Origin: Holophaga sp.
GTDB taxonomy: Bacteria; Acidobacteriota; Holophagae; Holophagales; Holophagaceae
Direction of reading: 5' to 3'
DNA length: 8,615 nt
Assembly: GCA_031292735.1 (NCBI GenBank)
Contig: JARLGP010000005.1
Location: 1 to 8,615, forward strand
A model generated the notes under the pieces. That model had not been told where the DNA came from, made no database searches, and saw only the letters and a program-made list of their open reading frames with translations. Of the stretch, positions 1 to 6,613 are shown in pieces (positions within the stretch are counted from its first letter, which is position 1; every line of letters begins with the position of its first letter). The position numbers and the translations under genes were made by a program.

Positions 1-1029
1 GGTCCTGCCGAGGATCTCCCGGGCCGGACGACCGATGAGGGTCTCCATCCGCGGGTTGATGGCCAGGAAGCGGCCCTCCCGGTCCTTGAAGGCGATGGCG
101 GCCGGGGCATGGCGGATGAAGCCCAGGAGCCTGGCCTCGCTGGCCCTGAGCTCCTGGACCCGGGCCTTCACCTGGTCTTCCAGGCTCCCGGCCAGGTTCT
201 GGAGCGCGGTCTGGATCGCCCGTTGCTCGGTGATGTCCCTGGTGACCTTGGTGAAGCCCTGCAGGACGCCCTGGACATCGTAGAAGGCGGCGATGACCCC
301 GGAGGCGAGGAAGCGGCGGCCGTCCTTGCGGACCCGCCAGCCCTCGTCCTCGTACCGTCCGGTCTCGGCGGCCAGGCGCATGATCCGGCCTGGCCGGCCC
401 GCCGCCACCTCTTCCTCGGGGAACAGGCGGGAAAGGGGCTGCCCGAGAACCTCGCTTTCGGGGTACCCGGTGATCCGCTCCGCCCCGGGATTCCAGCTGG
501 TGATCCTGCCCTCAGGGTCCAGCAGGAAGATTGCATAATCCTTGATCCCTTCCACCAGGAGCTGGAAACGGTCCTGGGTCTGCCTCAGCTGCCAATCCAC
601 CCGGTGCTTTTCCGCCTGCTCCGAGGAAAGGGCGGCATCCATGGCCAGGGCCTTGTCCAGGGTGGGCGCCGCCAGCAACTTCGGGCTGATATGGAGGAGG
701 AACAGCGTGGTCATCAAGCTGGCGGCGGCGGTAACCACCTTGATCACCCCCGCCAGCCGGAACATGCCGTGCCAGGTGTTGTAGACCTCCATGGCGTGGG
801 TGCAGCCGCAAGCGAAGGTGAACACTCCGAACATGACCACCACCCAGTCGAACGCCACGTCCTTGCGCCGGCGGGCCAGGTTGATGAGAGTGCAGCCGAT
901 GACCGCATAGCAAAGGAAGATGAGGGCATCGGGGAGGACATTCGACCACACCACCCACGGTTCCCACTGCCAGCAAGCCCCGTGTGGCATGAAATCGGAA
1001 TGAAACAAGCGTTTCAGGAATTCCTCCAT
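1..1029 (-). CDS. Ethylene-receptor-like membrane sensor with PAS domains (3' end outside the window)
   Basis: The first 343 codons of a signal-transduction protein are present; the reading frame is open to the window edge. The start is the ATG at 1029, with GGAGG six bases upstream. Residues about 28-52, 60-85 and 92-115 form three hydrophobic helices. They match the N-terminal domain of plant ETR1 and cyanobacterial ethylene receptors: LPDALIFLCY holds the Asp (34) and Tyr (41), FGVFTFACGCTH holds Phe67, Phe70, Cys74 and His78, and GVIKVVTAAAS resembles the third ETR1 helix. In ETR1 the Cys and His bind Cu(I), which binds ethylene. A linker helix leads to PAS 1 (about 150-270, with a PAC-like end KVTRDITEQ), a short coiled coil (about 268-300) and the start of PAS 2 (about 298 onward, FIRHAPAAIAFKDREGRFL). 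The output domain is not visible; a histidine kinase is likeliest, a GGDEF domain possible. True ethylene sensing is inference, since this domain is widespread in bacterial PAS kinases of unknown ligand. Confidence 0.9.
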   Translation of the reverse strand, partial: MEEFLKRLFHSDFMPHGACWQWEPWVVWSNVLPDALIFLCYAVIGCTLINLARRRKDVAFDWVVVMFGVFTFACGCTHAMEVYNTWHGMFRLAGVIKVVTAAASLMTTLFLLHISPKLLAAPTLDKALAMDAALSSEQAEKHRVDWQLRQTQDRFQLLVEGIKDYAIFLLDPEGRITSWNPGAERITGYPESEVLGQPLSRLFPEEEVAAGRPGRIMRLAAETGRYEDEGWRVRKDGRRFLASGVIAAFYDVQGVLQGFTKVTRDITEQRAIQTALQNLAGSLEDQVKARVQELRASEARLLGFIRHAPAAIAFKDREGRFLAINPRMETLIGRPAREILGRT

Positions 1030-1146
1030 GATCGACCTCCACGGACCTGCGCGGGTTCCGCATTCCCATGAAATGCCCCGGAAAGCCCCTTAGGTACATC
1101 CCGCCGACGCAGCTCAGCACGGAAGCCGAGGGACACCACATTGATT

Positions 1147-1254
1147 GGGTTGAAGCGTCATTCTGATTCATGGGGCGCTGCCAACCGCCGGGGATCTCTA
1201 GCACCAATCTTTATTTGCAATGCTTACGTGGTGGCGCAACATTTGCTTCAACCC
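1147..1254. repeat. Separated 10-bp inverted repeat GGGTTGAAGC / GCTTCAACCC
   Basis: GGGTTGAAGC at 1147-1156 is the exact reverse complement of GCTTCAACCC at 1245-1254, with 88 bases between. The arms could bind one regulator at two sites with DNA looping, or form the base of a long RNA stem. A chance origin is possible at this length. Confidence 0.4.
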
Positions 1255-1261
1255 TTTTATG

Positions 1262-1279
1262 GAATGATCGAGGTCATTC
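1262..1279. promoter_or_regulatory. Dyad GAATGA-N6-TCATTC, candidate operator
   Basis: A perfect 6-bp inverted repeat has a 6-bp centre, giving an 18-bp dyad of the size bound by dimeric helix-turn-helix regulators. It lies in the AT-richer part of the divergent region, about 185 bases before the BON gene. No regulator can be named from sequence. Confidence 0.3.
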
Positions 1280-1388
1280 AGGCCATGGCTTTCCCCTGGC
1301 CGGGCACCACCGCTTCCACCCCGTTTCCACAGCACAGACCCAACCATCGGATCGGAATCCCGATGGGAACCTTGTTCCAGGGCTCTTC

Positions 1389-1404
1389 CCGGAACGGGTT
1401 CCGG
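1389..1404. promoter_or_regulatory. Dyad CCGGAAC-GG-GTTCCGG, candidate operator or 5'UTR hairpin
   Basis: A perfect 7-bp inverted repeat with a 2-bp centre lies 58 bases before the BON start codon. As DNA it is a plausible repressor or activator site. As RNA the 2-base loop is too tight unless the stem opens, so an operator is the likelier reading. Confidence 0.35.
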
Positions 1405-1462
1405 CGCAATGGCCCGTGTTGTTCCCACCCCAGCGCCCCTTTCTGAACCAGGACCGTAAACC

Positions 1463-2227
1463 ATGCGCCATTTGAACTCCTATTTCCGCACTGCCCTCCT
1501 GGCGCCGGCCATCCTGCTGACCGCGATGGCCCCGCTCCAGGCCAGCGACCAGGACCTCCGGGTCGAGAACACCATCAAAAACTCCTACAATTTCAAGACC
1601 TACCTTTCCCGGGACGACATCGCCGTGCATGCCTCCGCCGGGGTGGTCACCCTGTCGGGCATGGTGCTGGAGACCTCCGACCGGTGGCTGGCCGCGGAAA
1701 CCGCCGCGGAAAGCGCCGGAGTGAAAAGCGTCATCAACGAGCTCAAGGTCAAGCCTGACCAGCCTACCGAACAATCCGACGGGTGGATCACCATGAAGGT
1801 GAAGACCGCCCTGGCCTACCACAAGCACGTCAGTGCCGCCCACACGGACGTGGCGACGGTGGCCGGCGTGGTCACCCTCAAAGGCGAGGTGGACACGGAA
1901 AGCCAGAAGGAACTGACCACCGAGTACGCCAAGGACGTGGAGGGCGTGAAGCAGGTGAACAACCTGCAGACGGTGACCGGCGCGAAGCCCGAGCGAACGG
2001 TCGGCACCCAGATCGACGACGCCTCCATCACCGCCCAGATCAAGGCGAACCTGCTGTTCCACAGCTCGACCCACGCCGTGGCCACCGAGGTGAAGACCCG
2101 CAGCGGCGTGGTCACCCTGCGCGGCGAGGCCAGGAACGCCGCGGAGAAGGCCCTGGTCGGCAAGCTGGCCGAAGACACCAACGGGGTGGTCCGGGTGGAC
2201 AACCGCATGACCATCCAGAAGTCGTAG
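1463..2227 (+). CDS. Secreted triple-BON-domain protein (OsmY-like)
   Basis: A 254-residue protein with a signal peptide: a basic N-terminus, a hydrophobic run at about 10-25, and a likely cleavage after LQA (25-27). Three BON domains follow at about 31-97, 106-172 and 185-253. Each carries the family core motif: GVVTLSG (60-66), GVVTLKG (135-141) and GVVTLRG (215-221). BON domains, as in E. coli OsmY, are periplasmic alpha/beta modules linked to phospholipid binding and resistance to osmotic or envelope stress. OsmY has two, so three is slightly large but common. The ATG at 1463 has a weak AGGA nine bases upstream; the signal peptide supports this start. The YtxH-like gene begins 53 bases after the stop, probably in the same transcript. 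The periplasmic role is inferred from the family. Confidence 0.9.
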   Translation: MRHLNSYFRTALLAPAILLTAMAPLQASDQDLRVENTIKNSYNFKTYLSRDDIAVHASAGVVTLSGMVLETSDRWLAAETAAESAGVKSVINELKVKPDQPTEQSDGWITMKVKTALAYHKHVSAAHTDVATVAGVVTLKGEVDTESQKELTTEYAKDVEGVKQVNNLQTVTGAKPERTVGTQIDDASITAQIKANLLFHSSTHAVATEVKTRSGVVTLRGEARNAAEKALVGKLAEDTNGVVRVDNRMTIQKS

Positions 2228-2280
2228 CCGAAACCCGATCCTCCAGAGCCAACCTTCCTTTGAATCCACAGGAGTCAATC

Positions 2281-2679
2281 ATGAGCCAGGAAAAAATGTC
2301 TTCCGGAAATCTCGCCGTCCTCAGTTTCGTCGGCGGCGCCCTGCTGGGCGCGCTGGTGGTGGCCCTCACCACCCCCAAGGCCGGCCCCGAGGTGCGCGAG
2401 GAGCTCAAGGCCTTCGGGCGGCGCGCCAAGGGCAAGGTGGGCCAGCTGGGCGACCAGGCTGAAACGTTCCTGGGCGAAGCCAAGGCCCGGGCCGATCAGA
2501 GCGTCGCCGATCTCAGGCGTGGCGTCCAGGAAGCCGCGGACGATTTCAAGCGGGGCCTGCATGAGGCTTCCCTGGATCTCAAACGCAGCATGCAGGAGGC
2601 CGCCACCGACCTCCAGGTCGGCATCGCCTCCCCCGCCGCGCGCAGCACGGAAACCAACAACACGGTCCCGTTGACCTGA
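2281..2679 (+). CDS. YtxH-like membrane protein with hendecad-repeat helix
   Basis: A 132-residue protein with a good ribosome site (AGGAG, six bases before the ATG). Residues about 10-30 form one glycine-rich membrane helix (FVGGALLGALVVALTTPKAG), followed by the YtxH-type segment TPKAGPEVREEL. The rest, to about 115, is one long charged amphipathic helix. Residues 78-110 are three 11-residue repeats of the form L-(K/R)-R-x-hydrophobic-(Q/H)-E-A-x-x-D. The tail (about 118-132) is polar and probably disordered. YtxH proteins (B. subtilis general-stress family) have no settled biochemical role. The repeated helix resembles LEA-like or apolipoprotein-like stress proteins that lie on membranes. 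Its position after the BON gene supports an envelope-stress role. The gene ends 26 bases from the convergent GH130 gene, with no obvious terminator between. Confidence 0.85.
   Translation: MSQEKMSSGNLAVLSFVGGALLGALVVALTTPKAGPEVREELKAFGRRAKGKVGQLGDQAETFLGEAKARADQSVADLRRGVQEAADDFKRGLHEASLDLKRSMQEAATDLQVGIASPAARSTETNNTVPLT
2512..2610 (+). repeat. Three in-frame 33-bp tandem units within the YtxH-like gene
   Basis: Units at 2512-2544, 2545-2577 and 2578-2610 encode LRRGVQEAADD, FKRGLHEASLD and LKRSMQEAATD; a fourth begins with LQVGI. The bases have diverged more than the protein pattern, which suggests old duplication under selection to keep an 11-residue helix period. Confidence 0.75.
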
Positions 2680-2705
2680 AGCGGGACCTGGAGGGAAGTG
2701 GGAGG

Positions 2706-4172
2706 TCACCCGTCGGCGCCGGCCTTGAGGGCATCCAGCAGCTCCCGCAGGTTGACCGTCGCGAACCGGCTCGCCCAGTCGCTCATGGCGTAGGGGATGA
2801 CCAGGTTCTCGCCGTGGATCTGGCTGCCGCAGCTGTACAGGACGTTCGGCACATAGCCCTCCCGCTCCGTGGTATCCGACGCCAGCAGCGGTTCCCGCAG
2901 GCGTCCGATGATCCTGCTGGGGTCTTCCAGGTCCAGCAGGAAGGCGCCGAGGGTGTACTTGCGCATGGCCCCGACGCTGTGGGTCAGCACCAGCCAGCCG
3001 TCCTCGGTCTCGATCGGGGATCCGCAGTTCCCCAGCTGCACGTACTCCCACGGGAACCGGGGCTTGATGGCGATCTCCCGGGTGTACCAGAACGACAGGG
3101 AGTCGGAGGTCATCAGGTAGATGTTCTCCCCGTCCTGCCGGGAAAGCATCACGTAGCGGTGGTCGATCCGGCGGGGAAACAGGGCCATGCCCTTGTCCTG
3201 GACCTGCGGGCCGTTGAGGGTGCTGATCTTGAAGGTGAGGAAATCCGACGTGGCGATCAGTTGCGGAACGGTGATCCGGCCGTCGTAGGCGGTGTAGGTG
3301 GCCAAGAAGGTGGTGCTGTCGTCCTCCTCCGTCAGCTGGACCCAGCGGGCGTCCTCGATGCCGTTGATCTCCGTGGGCGAGTGGGGGAAGATGATGCGCT
3401 CCGAAAGGGGCGAATCCTGGTCGAAGAACACTTCGTAGTTGGATTCGGCCAGGGTGAGGATGGCGTGCCGCTCGAGATCCTGTTCGGGGCTCCGCTCCGC
3501 CCGGTGCGCATCCCGCATGGTGCGCACGCTCTGCTTCAACTCGATCATGGTGAACAGGTCCCCCAGGTCGCCCAGCACTTCGTTGGCGAACCCGTCGCAC
3601 TGGCCCATCTCCCGCAGTTTCCGCTCGAACAGGACCTTCTCGTAGTAGGGATCCTCCAGCACCTTCGGGGCGGTGACGAACGGGGAGACCGGGTCGAGCG
3701 TGATCCGGCAGTCCGCGTCGATGATCCCCGAGCGGAAGGTGATGGAGGAAAGGTGCCCTTCCCCGATGGACCGCAGGCTGAGGATGAAGCGCCTGGAACC
3801 CTCCGGCACCCCGGCCTGGTCCGGATGCCAGACCAGGGAGGGATTGAACAGCGCCACCGACTCCACCGAGTATTCCTGGGTGAAATAGGCTCCGATGAGC
3901 ATCCTCCGTTCCTCGGAGAGGGGCGCGTCGAGGAAGAGGTACTTCCGCAGGTCCTCGTAGCGCACCAGCAGGGTCCGCACCAGCCGGTGGTGCCGGCCCT
4001 CGAACTCCGCCAGCACCTGGTCGAGCTGTTCCGCCACCTGGCCTTCCGAGAGGGTCATCACCCGGGCCAGGATCCGCGTGGCCCGGGTTTCTCCGAAGGG
4101 CCCGAAGGGGCGGGTCATCACCCGGGTGGGGTTGGGTTTGAGCATCGGATTGATCCGATTCACCATGACCAT
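2706..4172 (-). CDS. Glycoside hydrolase family 130 protein (beta-mannoside phosphorylase/hydrolase type)
   Basis: A 488-residue protein, probably cytoplasmic (no signal peptide). The five-bladed propeller core of GH130 begins near residue 100. Visible family motifs are FNPSLVWHPDQ (109-119), SLRSIGEGHLSSITFRSG (132-149), GIEDARW (271-277), KGMALFPRRIDHRYVMLSR (327-345), the GAFLLDLEDP stretch and GYVPNVLYSCG near the C-terminus. Asp274 in GIEDARW aligns with the family's general-acid Asp by motif. GH130 enzymes mostly phosphorolyse or hydrolyse beta-mannosides. I cannot map the phosphate-binding residues, so phosphorylase versus hydrolase is open. The first ~100 residues are a mainly helical extension beyond the core (RPFGPFGETRATRILARV, then an acidic helical stretch), typical of a longer ~480-residue subgroup. 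The ATG at 4172 directly follows the stop of the small upstream gene and lacks a good ribosome site of its own, so translational coupling is likely. A start at the next ATG (4166) is also possible. Confidence 0.88.
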   Translation of the reverse strand: MVMVNRINPMLKPNPTRVMTRPFGPFGETRATRILARVMTLSEGQVAEQLDQVLAEFEGRHHRLVRTLLVRYEDLRKYLFLDAPLSEERRMLIGAYFTQEYSVESVALFNPSLVWHPDQAGVPEGSRRFILSLRSIGEGHLSSITFRSGIIDADCRITLDPVSPFVTAPKVLEDPYYEKVLFERKLREMGQCDGFANEVLGDLGDLFTMIELKQSVRTMRDAHRAERSPEQDLERHAILTLAESNYEVFFDQDSPLSERIIFPHSPTEINGIEDARWVQLTEEDDSTTFLATYTAYDGRITVPQLIATSDFLTFKISTLNGPQVQDKGMALFPRRIDHRYVMLSRQDGENIYLMTSDSLSFWYTREIAIKPRFPWEYVQLGNCGSPIETEDGWLVLTHSVGAMRKYTLGAFLLDLEDPSRIIGRLREPLLASDTTEREGYVPNVLYSCGSQIHGENLVIPYAMSDWASRFATVNLRELLDALKAGADG

Positions 4173-4328
4173 CTAGGGTTTCGCCCTGGCTGGCGCTGGG
4201 GATCCGGCCGGCTTTGCGGCGGTGACGGGATCGGAGCGCGAAGGCCCTTCCGGCATCGGGTTGATCTCGGGGTCCTTCGGCTCGGGGGGTGCGGCCGGTT
4301 TGGGTTCCTGGCTGGGTGGCTTCGTCAT
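4173..4328 (-). CDS. Small proline-rich hypothetical protein (51 aa), coupled to GH130
   Basis: I do not recognise this protein. The ATG at 4328 has a strong AGGAGG eight bases upstream, which favours it over the longer in-frame start at 4466 that lacks one. The product is about a quarter proline, with Ala, Lys and Glu making most of the rest (MTKPPSQEPKPAAPPEPK and similar). It has no hydrophobic stretch, so it is probably soluble and disordered. Its TAG stop is immediately followed by the ATG of the GH130 gene (TAGATG). This arrangement suggests translational coupling, so the reading frame may serve partly as a leader that controls GH130 translation. Low-complexity GC-rich sequence could mimic such a frame; the ribosome site and exact junction are the main support. 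Confidence 0.6.
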   Translation of the reverse strand: MTKPPSQEPKPAAPPEPKDPEINPMPEGPSRSDPVTAAKPAGSPAPARAKP

Positions 4329-4636
4329 GCCGCGGTCCTCCTGAAAACCAGGAACAGTGCAGCATTCGGGCCATGAAGATAACCGACACCTAACCAGCTT
4401 CTTGCGTTGGCGATAAACGGCCTTGACGGCCATTCGCTCCATCAAGATGAAAGAGCAGTCCTTCAATTCAACATTCCCGCAGACACCCGGGAGCCCGCTC
4501 CGAAGAGCGCCGAAGTTCCTCGGCGAAACATCTTGAAATCCACCCGGTCGCCGGGCCTACAATACCCTTCCGATCGGCCGCGAGGCATGCTCGCCTCAGG
4601 GTTTGATCAGCCACCTAACGACCAATGGAGGCAACC
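4329..4636. other. Divergent control region between the small gene/GH130 pair and the aldehyde dehydrogenase
   Basis: These 308 bases should hold promoters for both directions. The plus-strand candidate promoter is listed separately. On the minus strand I found no convincing -35/-10 pair. The in-frame upstream extension of the small minus-strand gene to 4466 and the plus-strand frames here lack ribosome sites and protein-like content. No sigma-54 type site (GG-N10-GC) stood out. Confidence 0.5.
4533..4563 (+). promoter_or_regulatory. Candidate promoter TTGAAA-N19-TACAAT with palindromic spacer
   Basis: The -35 TTGAAA (4533-4538) and -10 TACAAT (4558-4563) each match the sigma-70 consensus well but are 19 bases apart, two more than ideal. 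The spacer holds the palindrome CCCGG-TCG-CCGGG (4543-4555). A long spacer with a dyad inside it is the hallmark of promoters activated by MerR-family regulators, which include aldehyde-responsive AdhR/NmlR types. Transcription would start near 4570 and run into the aldehyde dehydrogenase. No MerR gene is in the window, so the assignment is inference. Confidence 0.4.
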
Positions 4637-6163
4637 ATGGCCAAGGTCTTCGAGGCACCCGGCAAGCCCGGAAGTATCGTCACCGTCAAGAGCCGCTACG
4701 ACAACTTCATCGGAGGCGAGTGGGTCGCTCCGGTGAAGGGCCAGTACATGGCCAACGTCAGCCCGGTCAACGGCAAACCGTTCTGTGAAGTTGCCAAGTC
4801 CACGGCCGAGGACGTGGAGCTCGCCCTGGACGCCGCCCACGCGGCCAAGGACGCCTGGGGGGCCACCTCGCTGGCCGGGAGGGCCGCGGTGCTCAACCGC
4901 ATCGCCGACACCATCGAGGCCAACCTGGAGATGCTGGCCGTGGCCGAATCCTGGGAGAACGGCAAGCCGGTGCGGGAGACCCTGGCCGCCGACATCCCCC
5001 TGGCCGTGGATCACTTCCGCTACTTCGCCGGCGCCACCCGCTCGCTGGAGGGCACCTCCACCGAGATCGACAAGGACACGGTTGCCTACCACTTCCACGA
5101 GCCGCTGGGCGTGGTGGGGCAGATCATCCCCTTCAACTTCCCGCTGCTCATGGCCGCCTGGAAGATCGCCCCGGCCCTGGCCGCGGGCAACTGCACCGTG
5201 CTCAAGCCGGCCACGCCCACCCCGTGGTCGATCCTGAAGTTCGCCGAGCTGCTCAAGGGCGTGGTGCCGCCCGGCGTCATCAACGTCATCACCGGTCCGG
5301 GGGCCGAGATCGGCAAGGCCCTGGCCACCAGCCCGCGCATCGGCAAGATCGGCTTCACCGGCGAGACCACCACCGGCCGACTGATCATGCAGTACGCGGC
5401 GCAGAACCTGATCCCGTCCACCACCGAACTGGGCGGCAAGTCGCCCAACATCTTCTTCGCCGATGTGATGGACCAGGACGACGCCTTCCTGGACAAGGCC
5501 ATCGAGGGCCTGGTGCTGTATGCCTTCAACAAGGGCGAGGTGTGCACCTGTCCTTCGCGCGCGCTCATCCAGGAATCGATCTACGACAAGTTCATGAGCC
5601 GTTGCCTTCAGCGGATCGGCAAGATCATCCAGGGCAATCCGCTGGACACCGCCACCATGCTCGGCCCCCAGGTATCCTCCCAGCAGCTGGAGAAGATCAT
5701 GTCCTACGTGGACATCGGCGCCCAGGAGGGGGCCGAGTGCCTCATCGGCGGCAAGCGCAACGTCCTGCAGGGCGACCTGGCCGGGGGCTACTACTTCCAG
5801 CCCACCGTGCTCAAGGGCAACAACAGGATGCGCGTGTTCCAGGAGGAGATCTTCGGCCCGGTGCTGGCGGTGACCACGTTCAAGGACGAGGCCGAGGCGC
5901 TCCGGATCGCCAACGATACCCTCTACGGGCTGGGCGCCGGGGTGTGGACCCGCAACGGCAACCTGGCCTACCGCATGGGCCGGGCGATCAAGGCGGGCCG
6001 GGTCTGGACCAACTGCTACCACCTCTACCCCGCGGGCGCCGCCTTCGGCGGATACAAGATCTCCGGGGTCGGGCGGGAGAACCACCAGATGATGCTCGAG
6101 CACTACACCCAGGTGAAGAACCTGCTGGTGAGCTACAGCCCCGATCCCCTGGGCTTCTTCTGA
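4637..6163 (+). CDS. NAD(P)+-dependent aldehyde dehydrogenase, AldB/ExaC/AcoD type
   Basis: A 508-residue, full-length cytoplasmic enzyme that oxidises aldehydes (in this subgroup often acetaldehyde) to carboxylic acids. Catalytic features are all present: Asn167 in IPFNFPL, the cofactor-binding Lys190 in VLKPA, the Rossmann loop GFTGETTTG (239-247), the general base Glu264 in ELGGKSPN and the nucleophile Cys303 in GEVCTCPSR. The [12 protein letters not shown] stretch, the C-terminal [13 protein letters not shown] segment and the [10 protein letters not shown] end are characteristic of the AldB/ExaC/AcoD subgroup. I choose the ATG at 4637, because GGAGG (4627-4631) lies five bases before it; the ATG at 4625 overlaps that site and would add only four residues. 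DUF779 follows after 13 bases, the usual partner for this subgroup. Likely roles are ethanol or acetoin catabolism, or aldehyde detoxification; the window has no alcohol dehydrogenase to decide. Confidence 0.95.
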   Translation: MAKVFEAPGKPGSIVTVKSRYDNFIGGEWVAPVKGQYMANVSPVNGKPFCEVAKSTAEDVELALDAAHAAKDAWGATSLAGRAAVLNRIADTIEANLEMLAVAESWENGKPVRETLAADIPLAVDHFRYFAGATRSLEGTSTEIDKDTVAYHFHEPLGVVGQIIPFNFPLLMAAWKIAPALAAGNCTVLKPATPTPWSILKFAELLKGVVPPGVINVITGPGAEIGKALATSPRIGKIGFTGETTTGRLIMQYAAQNLIPSTTELGGKSPNIFFADVMDQDDAFLDKAIEGLVLYAFNKGEVCTCPSRALIQESIYDKFMSRCLQRIGKIIQGNPLDTATMLGPQVSSQQLEKIMSYVDIGAQEGAECLIGGKRNVLQGDLAGGYYFQPTVLKGNNRMRVFQEEIFGPVLAVTTFKDEAEALRIANDTLYGLGAGVWTRNGNLAYRMGRAIKAGRVWTNCYHLYPAGAAFGGYKISGVGRENHQMMLEHYTQVKNLLVSYSPDPLGFF

Positions 6164-6176
6164 GCGGAGCGCGAGG

Positions 6177-6560
6177 ATGGACGAGCCTGTCACAGAGCCG
6201 GCGGTCACCGCCACCCAGGCCGCCCTCGCGGCGATCGCCGGCCTCGTGGCCGAGCGCGGCACGGTCATGTTCTTCCAGTCGGGGGGCTGCTGCGACGGCA
6301 GCCTTCCGATCTGCTTCGACGACGGCGAGTTCATCCTCAGCGACCATGACGTCCTGCTGGGCGAGGTGGGCGGCTGCCCGTTCTACATCGACGGCCGGCA
6401 GTACGAGGTGTGGAAGCACACCCAGCTCATCCTCGACCTGGGCGAGGGGGAACCCGAAGGGTTCTCCCTCGCCGCGGCCGACGGCAAGCATTTCATCACC
6501 CGGTCGCGGGTGTGCGAGCGGGAGCTGAGCGGGCCCATCGCCCGCAAGACGGTGGACTAG
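6177..6560 (+). CDS. DUF779 family protein, aldehyde dehydrogenase partner
   Basis: A 127-residue protein with the conserved DUF779 signature: FFQSGGCCDGSLPIC (32-46), DVLLGEVGGCPFYID (58-72), QYEVWKHTQLILD (75-87) and FITRSRV (106-112). There is no signal peptide or membrane segment, so it is probably cytoplasmic. DUF779 has no settled biochemical function, but its genes sit beside AldB/AcoD-type aldehyde dehydrogenases in many bacteria. Five cysteines (38, 39, 46, 67, 113), plus His57 and His81, could bind a metal or act in thiol chemistry; this is inference. GGAG eight bases before the ATG supports this start. The 13-base gap after the dehydrogenase stop indicates one transcript. The N-terminal ~16 residues are variable in appearance and precede the conserved domain. 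Confidence 0.9.
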   Translation: MDEPVTEPAVTATQAALAAIAGLVAERGTVMFFQSGGCCDGSLPICFDDGEFILSDHDVLLGEVGGCPFYIDGRQYEVWKHTQLILDLGEGEPEGFSLAAADGKHFITRSRVCERELSGPIARKTVD

Positions 6561-6578
6561 GATCATCCGGCACGGAGA

Positions 6579-6604
6579 GTGGCTATCATCAAGGCACCAG
6601 CCAC
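6579..6604 (+). promoter_or_regulatory. Small inverted repeat GTGGCT-N14-AGCCAC before the kinase gene
   Basis: A 6-bp inverted repeat lies in the 53-base gap between DUF779 and the kinase, ending just before the kinase ribosome site. It overlaps TATCAT (6584-6589), a fair -10 match, but no good -35 is 16-18 bases upstream. It could be an operator or a leader hairpin for a separate kinase/regulator transcript, or chance. Confidence 0.25.
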
Positions 6605-6613
6605 AGGACAGCC

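Larger units (their letters stand above)
1030..1462. other. Divergent control region between the PAS sensor and the BON gene
   Basis: These 433 bases lie between two divergently transcribed genes and should hold both promoters. It is less GC-rich than the genes, especially around 1200-1265. The open frames through it have no recognisable protein content and no good ribosome site, so I call no gene. Three inverted repeats are listed separately. A weak sigma-70-like pair, TTGCAA (1216-1221) and AACATT 17 bases later, faces the BON gene but matches the consensus too poorly to call. Confidence 0.6.

Noticed and set aside
109..1071. Long plus-strand open frame (320 codons) across the left end
   Set aside because: It is antisense to the PAS sensor, whose minus-strand translation has clear domain motifs. 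The plus frame lacks any family resemblance and is rich in Gly, Pro, Leu and His, as GC-rich shadows are.
1141..1475. Two overlapping 101-codon plus-strand frames in the first divergent region
   Set aside because: Neither has a ribosome site, and the sequences (many Pro, His, Ser, Phe) match no family. They overlap the BON start and the candidate operators.
2680..2705. Bidirectional terminator between the convergent YtxH-like and GH130 genes
   Set aside because: The 26-base gap shows no stem-loop or T-run.
2814..4376. 520-codon plus-strand frame opposite GH130
   Set aside because: Antisense shadow in GC-rich sequence; no recognisable domain and no ribosome site.
2275..4389. 704-codon minus-strand frame overlapping the GH130 gene
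   Set aside because: It reads a different frame of the same strand as GH130 and antisense to the YtxH-like gene, giving Arg/Pro/Gly-rich sequence without motifs. GH130 motifs lie in the 2706-4172 frame.
4173..4466. 97-codon version of the small proline-rich gene starting at 4466
   Set aside because: The upstream start lacks a ribosome site and the extra 46 residues look non-coding (Arg, Cys and Trp rich), whereas the ATG at 4328 has AGGAGG at good spacing.
4607..6334. 575-codon minus-strand frame opposite the aldehyde dehydrogenase
   Set aside because: Antisense shadow of a well-defined enzyme; composition is Gly, Val, Leu, His and Arg without motifs.
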